Shown one piece after another: positions 35,374 through 43,529 of a stretch of DNA of 55,345 bases; position 1 is the first letter of the stretch; each line of letters starts with the position of its first letter. The stretch is from Prevotella sp. KH2C16. Lineage in GTDB: Bacteria > Bacteroidota > Bacteroidia > Bacteroidales > Bacteroidaceae. The stretch spans positions 1 through 55,345 of the forward strand of contig NZ_FOOW01000018.1 in the NCBI RefSeq assembly GCF_900113305.1, in the 5' to 3' direction. The notes under the pieces were generated by a model that saw nothing but the letters and a program-made list of their open reading frames with translations, was not told the DNA's origin and did not search any database. A program made the translations under genes and the position numbers.

Positions 35374-38300
35374 CTATTCCACCTCTATTTCCAGCATGCT
35401 CCCCGTAGCCGAAAACTCGGGGGCATAGGCGCATTGAGCCGTAATGCTGCCCGATGAATAGTGACCCGCACGATCCACGAAGTAGGTATTCTCTATTGTC
35501 CAGTGCCCCTTGTGGAGCTTGTCGAAGAAGTAATGGGTAGCCACATCTTTCGTCGCACAGTAGCAGCGCAGGGTATAGTCGTAGCCGCTCATTTGGTTGG
35601 TAGGTTCCAGACAGGCCGGCCGCTTGTCTACTATCTGCACGAAGTCGAGGTCGCGCTCGACATCGAGCATAATACGGACAGTTACCTTATCTCCCACCTT
35701 CAGGGCTTTTACCGGTTTCTGCCCGCCGACGGCAATCACCTCGCCATCCTTCAGAATTTCCCTTTTTACCTGCAGTTCCGTCCCGGAGGACTCCACATTT
35801 CTCACCTCCTTTACAGCCTGCAGATAGAGCGTACCCCAGCTGGTTCCGGTCGTTTTCTTGTCAATGGTAACCTGGGTAGCGGAATCAGGCTGCATCGTAG
35901 CTCGCACATAACCTATCTGCGGCGTAGCCGCCGAAGTCTGGAGAGTGCCGTCGGAGGAAATGGAAACAGGTGGCACACCAGCCACAAAGGCATTTCCCCG
36001 TCCTGCCACGAAGGCATTCACGGCATCTACCGTTACCACTGGATTCTCCCAATACTGGGCTCGCTTCTCCTGTAACAGCCACTGCTGCATCTGCCGAATG
36101 GTAACGCTGTCGTCGGGCGTTATCATCCGGATGGCCTCGATGGCCGCCGTCTGGGTGGGTATCTTGTAGTTGCGCCAGGTATAGCCGGCTCGCTTCGTGT
36201 CGAAGTAACGCCCCATATCTTCACGGTAGACGGTATGCTGCTTCAGGCTCTCCACATAATCCAGAGCCTTCGCTTCACGGCCTGCACGATGGAAAATAAT
36301 GGCACCCAAGGCTCGTGAGAACATGCTCTGCAACGACTCATCGCCCTCTATGAGCTTAACGAGATAGGCATTGGCATCCTGCACCGACGGCTTGAGCCGG
36401 GGCTGTTCCATGGCGCAGAGATAGAGATATTCCAGCCAGTCAGACGAGAGCTGCTGCGCGCGGTGCCCCTTCATGCGGGCTACTTCTTTTTCAGCGGCCG
36501 CTCCCATATAGCCGAAAGCCGACGAGAGCATCGCTCGGGTGTCGGCCTGCTGCCCCAAAACTGTGTTCAGCCGCACCAATGCCTCTGCCGTGGCAAGGGT
36601 TACAAAGAAACTTCCGTCCATGCCCTTAAACCAGCTCCACGAGCCGTCGGCATTCTGCAAGCGGCGCAGCTGACGCAGGTTGGCTCCCAGTTCCCGATCT
36701 ATCCGGGCGCGTTTGAAGAAGTTCACGAGCTCCTCTTTCTGACGAGTCTCTCCCTTGGCCTCGGCCACCCATGGTGTCTCGTTCAGCAACAGGTTTCTCA
36801 GGTTTTCATTCCTTTGGAGCGGACTTACCATCGTCGTGTCCTTCGCCCATGCCTCCACGGCCTTACGAATGTCGGGCGAGGAAGTGAGAATATGGCGCGC
36901 AAGGGAGTTGACATAATAGGCTCCCGACTGACAGAGGGCGCAGTCGTCAAACGGATGGGCATACTTGGCGAGTGCCGGCAGCAACAGCCACGAGGGGTTG
37001 GAGGTGTATTCCACCGTCAGGCGATTGGATTCATCTTTCTCTGGGAACAGCTCCCGCAGGTCAAAAGTCTTTTTCTCCGGCTGCTGCTGGGTGAAGGTAA
37101 GAGTCTGCGTTACCAGTTCCCGATTAGACAGCACGGGCAGATAATGCTGCTCACCATCGCTCGTACCGCCTGCCGAGGCTACCACCTTACAGATAAGTAG
37201 GGCTGGATCGGAAGGTTTGGGGGCATAGCTGAACTTCACTACTTGCTGCTCACCGGCGGGAGCGGAGAAGTCCTTACGCTGCTCATAGACCACTTGCTCG
37301 GTTTCGGCATCCAGCAGTTGCAACAGGGCGGAGCCGCTGAGAGCATGGTCAGAAGAGTTGAAGATTCGGGCAGAAAGTGTGCCTTCGTCGCCCACACGAA
37401 GGAAACGAGGCTGATTAGGCTGCACCATAAAGTCCTTGCGCGACACAGCCTCCGACTCCAGAAGGCCGTAACGCACATCACGGGTGTGGGCCAGCCCGAG
37501 GAACTTCCACGCCGTGATGCTTTCCGGAACGGTGAAATTGAGGGTGATATTGCCATCGGAATCGGTTGTCAGATGCGACACGAAGAAAGCCGTCTCGTTC
37601 AGGTTTTCACGCACAGGAACGGCTGCCAGGGCAGCGGCATCGGGCTGCACGCTGCTCACCGAGTCGGCTTCACTAAGCAGGCCAAGTATTCTGCGAGGAT
37701 CCTCTGGCGACCTGCTGCCATAGATACCAGGTAAAGAACCCGAAAGGGCGTCCACCAACCTCTCGTCGGAATCCCGCTTAATGACGGGTGCCGTGAACCT
37801 TACCTTGCGCACGACAGAGCCTACCATGCTCGACTTCCTGTGCACTACATAGCCCGTTACAACGACCTCATCGAGCCCGTTACCGTCATATGTCATCTGT
37901 ACATTCAGGATTCCCGTAGCCACCTTTTGCCGCTGCGAGAGGCAGCCAATGTAGGAGAATTCGAGCACCTCGCCCGCGAAGGCCTTGATGGAATAGTGCC
38001 CGTCGATGTCAGTGGCGGTGCGTCGGTCAGTACCCAGAACCCGCACCACGCAGCCTATGAGCGGATCGCCATTGTCATCGCTGACGACTCCACGCACCTG
38101 ACCGAGCACGCCGCCGAGGTTCAACTGATTCAACACAAGGCTTGACTCGGGAATCGGGTTGAAGCCAACGGATGCCCCCACAAAAAGTGCCCTGCTATCA
38201 CGATACCACCACTCCACACGAGGCAGACGGTTATAGAGATTCGGGAAGAATTGGAAAGCATGCTCCTCGTTGATGCGGTCGAGCGACTGGTCGTAGAGCG

Positions 38301-41082
38301 TAGCCATCAACTGCGCCACGGCAGGCCGCCCGTCGGGAGTAGCGACATGAAGACTCCACTCCTCGGAAGTGCCCGGACGGAGCCGATCGCGGAAAGTGTT
38401 CCACTTCATGATCAGTCGCTTGTCGGGTAGTGGAGCCTCTATCCGGAAGTCATGGGTATGTGCCCGTCCGTTGCGATACCATCCCACGGCTACCACTATG
38501 CCATCGCCGTAAGCCTCGCGATACAGGAATTTCCGGGTACAGATGGAATCGCTGAAGTCCATTGTACCGCTCTCCAGCAGCTTGTCTTTGGCAAAAACGG
38601 CGTAATAGGCATGTATATCCTGCTCGGAGGAACCGATGCTGACAGTTACGGGCACCTGGTTTTGCGGAGCAAACTCTGAAAGATTCTGATAGAACCACTC
38701 GTCCGCGGCATAGCACGGACGGGTGGCCTGTGGGTCGAACACCACCAAGGTGCGGCGAAGGGTATCGCCCTGGCAGGCAGCCAAAAGCTTCAGCCGTCCC
38801 GCCTTAATACCTTGAGGAAGGTGCAGACCGCCCTTGTCGCCAGCCTTCAGGAGGAACTTCTCGCCATCAATGCCCTTATACCAGTAGACAATATCGGCCT
38901 TCACAGGAATGCCTTTATTGTTAAGCGGTGTCAGGGAAAGCCTCTTCAGGCGGTCCGAAGTAACCCTGTCGCCATTTCTGAAGTTGGCCGACAGTTCTAC
39001 GGGCTTTGCCTTCAAGGGAAATTCCAGATGCTGCTCATAGCTCTCGCCAGCCATATCCGTAGTCTTCACCTCTACTTCATAGGCACAATATCGGTTGTCG
39101 TCAAACTCCACATCGGCAGTCAGCGGTATCGGCAAAGTGAAGTTGCCATGCTCATCGGAGACGGTATTCAAAGAGGTCGGAGACGGCGACTCGTCTTTCT
39201 CGGAACCGCTCGGAGCCCTGAATCTCACGGTATATTCCACCGCCGCACGCTGCACAGGCTCGCCCATGAGGCTCTTGGCATGCCCCTTCAGGCGCAGCGT
39301 GTCGCCAGGCTGATAGACACAGTCCACCTTGTCGATGGACACTTCGAAGGTAGGACGCTTATACTCCGCTACCTGGAATTCCACGCTCTCATCATCGCTA
39401 TCTATAGAATAGGTACCCGTAAGACCTGACTTTGGCAATTCGAAATCGGCACTACAAGTGCCGAAATCGTCGGTTACGACCTCTTTCTCTGCCAACATCT
39501 GGCTGTTGGCATCATAGAGCTCGAGCGTGATTTTCTTCTTCGTCTTCACCTTCAGCTGATGATGATACTGATCATAATAGATGCCTGCGACATGAACAGT
39601 CTGCCCCGGACGATAGAGGTTTCGATCCGTAAAAAGACTCATACGGGCTTCTTTCTCGTAGTCGGAATCAACATAACCATAGCCGCCTGACAAATACTCA
39701 AAGGGACTGGCGGCATCGGCGGCCGTATAAATCCATACTTTCTTCTTATTATCTTTCAGCAAGAGCTCGCCTTTACAGTCGCACTTCCACACCTTCTCAC
39801 CCTGTCTGACAAAAGCAGAAGGCACAGGCCGACCTGTAACGGCGCTGACGACAACCATCTTGAACCTGTTCCCCTTGGGCACTCCGAGCGACAACAGGCG
39901 CAGGTCGCTGACACGAAGGACATCCTCCCGGATCTTATTCGACACATCTGGAGAACTGACACGAATCAGGTAAACGCCCTTCAGCAAAGGAGGAAGGAGC
40001 AAAGAATCTTGACAGGCAGCATACTCCGTAGAAGGAGAATAATTACGGGAAAGGCAATGGGAAGGCATCTGCTGTAGGTAGCCCATGGAGTCCAAGGCTT
40101 CGAAAGAACGCTTCTCATAGCGCAATTGGTCGTATTCCGTCGCCGGCATATTTATCTTATAGACCACCAGCTGCAGCCTGTGGAGGTTGGTATAGTTTAC
40201 CCGCAGCCTGACCGTATCCTGCGTAGTCAGGAGGTTTTGAGGACAACGGAGTTCATAACTGGGGGCCGTCAGGAGGGCTTTCTGGTTCTTCAGGTATTCC
40301 AGATGCGAATAGCCGGAATAACGATTCAGAGCTTCCGTTAGATATTCATAGCGTTGCTTTACTGAGATTTTCTTGTCGCCGGCCATCACTTTATAACGCT
40401 CCGTAGCTATTTCGGCCGCCAATTCCAAGTCGGAATAGAGACTTTGCAGGGAATCCAGCGAATGGAGATAAGTCCGGCGAAGCCGCTTTGTAAACCGGGC
40501 AGGACGACGCTGACGAAGCCATTCAAGACCCGTCAAGAGGGCGGCAGGACGGTTGTGGACCTGCGTGTAATAGGCATTGAGAGCTTTGAAATCACCCAAA
40601 TAATAGCCGATGACACTCAAGAGGTCATTGCCGAAATACCTCCCGTCAGGGCCTAACTCCACGGCAGGAGCGAAATCGGCAGCCTTTGCGGAAGCCAACA
40701 AGGGCATATTGGCCAACGCGAGACGGTTATAGAGCGTGTCATTGGGAATTTGGTTGTGCAAGAAAGCCGCATAAATACTGGCCAACAGAGGCTTGCGGGT
40801 TCTCAGGGAAGCCTCCTTCTGCTTGAAGACTTCCACAAAAGACGCAACGCTGTCGGGGGAAAGAACCGCCGAAAGGTTGCTTCGCTCTATCTGAGCCCGT
40901 AGCAGATTGCCATAAGACAGTTCTTTTTCAGCCTTCGATTCGATCTTCCGTAAGATGGAAATTGCCGTCCGTGGCTTCATTTCCAAGTTTGAACTGAACT
41001 GCACCCACAAGTCTTCATAACTCTGACCCTGAGCGGACACGGCCAATAACAGCAACAGACAGGTAAAAAGAAGTTTCTTCAT
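35374..41082 (-). CDS. alpha-2-macroglobulin family protein with embedded carboxypeptidase-regulatory/SusC-like module
   Basis: A giant protein of about 1,902 residues; the start MKKLLFTCLLLLLAVSAQGQ is chosen because it gives a clean signal peptide. Residues about 480-900 show macroglobulin MG repeats and the bait-type region (FTDRNLYRPGQTVHVAGIYY). Near residues 985-1110 lies an insertion: a beta-sandwich (VRGVVSDDNGDPLIGCVVRV) followed by LDEVVVTGYVVHRKSSMVGS, which closely copies the start of a SusC plug. The A2M domain then resumes (TTDSDGNITLNFTVPESITA) and the complement-like helical domain follows. At the thioester site near residue 1380 the reading is HPFDDCALCQSGAYY instead of a CxEQ motif, so no thioester is expected. 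Possible role: envelope protection against proteases, or surface organisation. It is divergent from a TPR gene. Confidence 0.85.
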   Translation of the reverse strand: MKKLLFTCLLLLLAVSAQGQSYEDLWVQFSSNLEMKPRTAISILRKIESKAEKELSYGNLLRAQIERSNLSAVLSPDSVASFVEVFKQKEASLRTRKPLLASIYAAFLHNQIPNDTLYNRLALANMPLLASAKAADFAPAVELGPDGRYFGNDLLSVIGYYLGDFKALNAYYTQVHNRPAALLTGLEWLRQRRPARFTKRLRRTYLHSLDSLQSLYSDLELAAEIATERYKVMAGDKKISVKQRYEYLTEALNRYSGYSHLEYLKNQKALLTAPSYELRCPQNLLTTQDTVRLRVNYTNLHRLQLVVYKINMPATEYDQLRYEKRSFEALDSMGYLQQMPSHCLSRNYSPSTEYAACQDSLLLPPLLKGVYLIRVSSPDVSNKIREDVLRVSDLRLLSLGVPKGNRFKMVVVSAVTGRPVPSAFVRQGEKVWKCDCKGELLLKDNKKKVWIYTAADAASPFEYLSGGYGYVDSDYEKEARMSLFTDRNLYRPGQTVHVAGIYYDQYHHQLKVKTKKKITLELYDANSQMLAEKEVVTDDFGTCSADFELPKSGLTGTYSIDSDDESVEFQVAEYKRPTFEVSIDKVDCVYQPGDTLRLKGHAKSLMGEPVQRAAVEYTVRFRAPSGSEKDESPSPTSLNTVSDEHGNFTLPIPLTADVEFDDNRYCAYEVEVKTTDMAGESYEQHLEFPLKAKPVELSANFRNGDRVTSDRLKRLSLTPLNNKGIPVKADIVYWYKGIDGEKFLLKAGDKGGLHLPQGIKAGRLKLLAACQGDTLRRTLVVFDPQATRPCYAADEWFYQNLSEFAPQNQVPVTVSIGSSEQDIHAYYAVFAKDKLLESGTMDFSDSICTRKFLYREAYGDGIVVAVGWYRNGRAHTHDFRIEAPLPDKRLIMKWNTFRDRLRPGTSEEWSLHVATPDGRPAVAQLMATLYDQSLDRINEEHAFQFFPNLYNRLPRVEWWYRDSRALFVGASVGFNPIPESSLVLNQLNLGGVLGQVRGVVSDDNGDPLIGCVVRVLGTDRRTATDIDGHYSIKAFAGEVLEFSYIGCLSQRQKVATGILNVQMTYDGNGLDEVVVTGYVVHRKSSMVGSVVRKVRFTAPVIKRDSDERLVDALSGSLPGIYGSRSPEDPRRILGLLSEADSVSSVQPDAAALAAVPVRENLNETAFFVSHLTTDSDGNITLNFTVPESITAWKFLGLAHTRDVRYGLLESEAVSRKDFMVQPNQPRFLRVGDEGTLSARIFNSSDHALSGSALLQLLDAETEQVVYEQRKDFSAPAGEQQVVKFSYAPKPSDPALLICKVVASAGGTSDGEQHYLPVLSNRELVTQTLTFTQQQPEKKTFDLRELFPEKDESNRLTVEYTSNPSWLLLPALAKYAHPFDDCALCQSGAYYVNSLARHILTSSPDIRKAVEAWAKDTTMVSPLQRNENLRNLLLNETPWVAEAKGETRQKEELVNFFKRARIDRELGANLRQLRRLQNADGSWSWFKGMDGSFFVTLATAEALVRLNTVLGQQADTRAMLSSAFGYMGAAAEKEVARMKGHRAQQLSSDWLEYLYLCAMEQPRLKPSVQDANAYLVKLIEGDESLQSMFSRALGAIIFHRAGREAKALDYVESLKQHTVYREDMGRYFDTKRAGYTWRNYKIPTQTAAIEAIRMITPDDSVTIRQMQQWLLQEKRAQYWENPVVTVDAVNAFVAGRGNAFVAGVPPVSISSDGTLQTSAATPQIGYVRATMQPDSATQVTIDKKTTGTSWGTLYLQAVKEVRNVESSGTELQVKREILKDGEVIAVGGQKPVKALKVGDKVTVRIMLDVERDLDFVQIVDKRPACLEPTNQMSGYDYTLRCYCATKDVATHYFFDKLHKGHWTIENTYFVDRAGHYSSGSITAQCAYAPEFSATGSMLEIEVE

Positions 41083-41210
41083 ACAAAGCACGCCAATAAA
41101 AGGTATAACAATAAGAAGCAACCATAAAAGCTACTTTCTGGTTTTCAGATATCTGTGATAGATAACGAAAAAAACAACCTACTATTGTATCAAGAACTGC
41201 TATTTTTTCT

Positions 41211-41218
41211 TATATTTG
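41211..41218 (+). promoter_or_regulatory. -7 box for the TPR protein gene
   Basis: TATATTTG followed by C, 27 bases before the ATG at 41246; upstream in-frame starts overlap the box. Confidence 0.5.
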
Positions 41219-41245
41219 CAGCTGAATATCTATCAACAATACACT

Positions 41246-42181
41246 ATGGGCATCAACTTTTGCAGAGCAAAGCGCTTGTTAGTACTCCAATCGCTGTTTC
41301 TTTTCGCATTGGCAGGAATGGCACAGAAAGACTATAACACAGAGTTTCAGCACCTGTTAGAGAAAGGAGACACCACGGCTATGCACCATCTGCTCGCTGA
41401 ATGGGAGCGGACAGGAGAGGCCTCGGGCGACTTATATGCCGCTTGGGCTAATTACTACTGGGCCAAGGCACAAGAGTCAGCACTCCAGATGACAACTCAG
41501 AAACCCAACAATGGAGAGGCGTTGGAACTACAGGATAGCACGGGACAAACGAAGGGATACATCACAGGCACAACGATTTATCACGACTCTTACCTCCAAA
41601 AGCTCTTCAACAAACTGGACGAAGGCATCGGGAAATATCCGAACCGTCTCGACCTTGCTTTCGGGAAGGTGCACATCCTACTGCAAACAGGGTGCGGGGA
41701 AGAGGCAGTAAAAGAAATCGGAAAGGTATTGGAACGCACTAGAAAGAATAAAAAACAATGGAGTTGGGCGCAAGATCAACCTACGCCGAAGGAGGGGGAA
41801 GAGTTTCTCAGGGACTGCTGCCAGGACTATTTCTCGCAGATTGTCGATATGGGCAACGATAGTCTGTCGATGCAATTTGCTGAAATGTTGCTCGCCTATT
41901 ATCCCACCCATATTCCCTTCAGGACTAACAAGGCCAGTCTGATTGCTCAGAAGGGAAATTACGAGGAGGCACTCAGCCAGTTCCTGGCCATCCACAAGGA
42001 CGCACCCGACGATTTAATCGTTTCCTACGACATCGCCTATCTATATGAGCAACTGGGTAGGAAGGCCGAAGCCGTCAGATATTACATCCTCTTGAAAGAC
42101 TCCAATGATGCCGAATTTCAGGAAATTGGGCGCAAGGCTGTTCAAGAATTGACTGCCAAGGAAAAGCAGGGAGAGAATTGA
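41246..42181 (+). CDS. exported TPR-type repeat protein
   Basis: A 311-residue protein with signal peptide (LLVLQSLFLFALAGMAQ). Helical repeats typical of tetratricopeptide motifs are seen at about 30-60 (GDLYAAWANYYWAKAQESAL), 205-235 and 240-290 (GNYEEALSQFLAIHKDAPDD, LYEQLGRKAEAVRYYILLKD). No enzyme motif. It is divergent from the macroglobulin-like gene and may be a periplasmic or outer-membrane scaffold; partner unknown. The 184 bases after it contain nothing I can name. Confidence 0.75.
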   Translation: MGINFCRAKRLLVLQSLFLFALAGMAQKDYNTEFQHLLEKGDTTAMHHLLAEWERTGEASGDLYAAWANYYWAKAQESALQMTTQKPNNGEALELQDSTGQTKGYITGTTIYHDSYLQKLFNKLDEGIGKYPNRLDLAFGKVHILLQTGCGEEAVKEIGKVLERTRKNKKQWSWAQDQPTPKEGEEFLRDCCQDYFSQIVDMGNDSLSMQFAEMLLAYYPTHIPFRTNKASLIAQKGNYEEALSQFLAIHKDAPDDLIVSYDIAYLYEQLGRKAEAVRYYILLKDSNDAEFQEIGRKAVQELTAKEKQGEN

Positions 42182-42365
42182 AGAAGAGATAAGGAGTGAG
42201 CCTCCCAGTCAAGAGATATACCAATAATAGACGGCACTATCCATCCCAGTAGGGAAAAAGCGAGGAGCGAGTTCCTAAATAAATTATCTTCCATCAGATT
42301 GACAGCCTTTCTTTGAAATTGCTGTCGCCTTCTCCAATTGATTTCTTACTCATTACATGAAGATT

Positions 42366-43529
42366 TCAAGGATTGTTTTTGTGTTTCTGCCTATATTCTT
42401 GAGGCGACACCCCTATACGATTCTTGAACATACGGGAGAGATTCTTCGGACTGCCAAGACCGACCTCAAGAGACAAATCCTCTATGGAATCAGAACTGCA
42501 GACTAACAATTGAGCCAACCGTCGTACACGCAGACTGATTACATACTGATGAATTGGCTGCCCCGTCTCTCGCTTGAAGATTTCCTCAAACAGACGCCGC
42601 GACATAGGTACCATTTGCAGAAGGCTTGCCACGGACAAATCTTCTGAAAGATGCAAATGAATATAAGAGAGCACTTTCAGAATATACTTATTCTTGGTAG
42701 CGAAAATATCCGTGGACTGACGCTCTACAATTTCATTAAAGCCAACTATCACATCCCTGATCTCGGTTTCTGTTCCACGCAACAGCTCATTTATATAAGT
42801 AGCAGCCTCATAGCCCGCATGGAAGACATCGAGGTCCAGACTGGAAAGAGACGGATAGGAAAGACTGCAGGTTATCTCGTCATTGTCAACCCCCAATACG
42901 GCAATATCAACCGGTACACGGATGTTCAACATACGACATACCTCCAGTATGGTATTAGCACGGGTGTCGTCGCAGGCAAATATAGCTGTCGGATGAGGCA
43001 ACGCCCGTATCCATTCGACCAAAGGATCTGAATCGTAGTACCATAGATTTTCCAATGGTTGTTTCTGATAGTCAGACACTTCCTCACCCATACCCAGCTC
43101 TTGCAACCGAATACGGAATCCCCTGCCACGCTCTTCGGACCAGACCGCATCTTCATAACCATAGAACGCAAAGTTTCGGAATCCCTTACTGACAAAATAA
43201 TCAGCCACCTTGCGACCCTGAGAAAGATAATCGCCCGTGAGATTCGGTATTGTGTCGAAACGCCGCTTAAAGTCTTGGGCCAGCGCAATGATTCCATGCC
43301 GAGGGAACATGCCGACATCATCCGAAGAATCAAACTGTCCGATAATTGCATCAGCCTTCCAGTGGCAGGCCCAATTGACTACACCCTCAAGCCCATGCTC
43401 TATGCGGAAAGAAGTAGGCATGCGGCACACGACCCATGGCTCTCGCCCACGGGCATATTCCTGTATACCCTTCAGAAGGTTTGAGGCATAAGCTTCTGTA
43501 AAATCCGATAACAGTATAAGTCGAATCAT
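42366..43529 (-). CDS. XylR-type transcriptional regulator (PBP-like sensor + AraC HTH)
   Basis: A 387-residue DNA-binding regulator. Residues about 1-275 resemble the LacI/periplasmic-binding sugar-sensing fold (FAFYGYEDAVWSEERGRGFR, AIFACDDTRANTILEVCRML, IAVLGVDNDEITCSLSYPSL). Residues about 282-385 are an AraC-type double helix-turn-helix (LSVASLLQMVPMSRRLFEEI, LSLEVGLGSPKNLSRMFKNR). This order is that of XylR. Its start overlaps the stop of the GH2 gene by 4 bases (ATGA), so it is translated with the PUL enzymes and probably senses a mono- or disaccharide released by them. It lacks the two-component architecture of the hybrid regulators common in Bacteroides PULs. Confidence 0.88.
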   Translation of the reverse strand: MIRLILLSDFTEAYASNLLKGIQEYARGREPWVVCRMPTSFRIEHGLEGVVNWACHWKADAIIGQFDSSDDVGMFPRHGIIALAQDFKRRFDTIPNLTGDYLSQGRKVADYFVSKGFRNFAFYGYEDAVWSEERGRGFRIRLQELGMGEEVSDYQKQPLENLWYYDSDPLVEWIRALPHPTAIFACDDTRANTILEVCRMLNIRVPVDIAVLGVDNDEITCSLSYPSLSSLDLDVFHAGYEAATYINELLRGTETEIRDVIVGFNEIVERQSTDIFATKNKYILKVLSYIHLHLSEDLSVASLLQMVPMSRRLFEEIFKRETGQPIHQYVISLRVRRLAQLLVCSSDSIEDLSLEVGLGSPKNLSRMFKNRIGVSPQEYRQKHKNNP

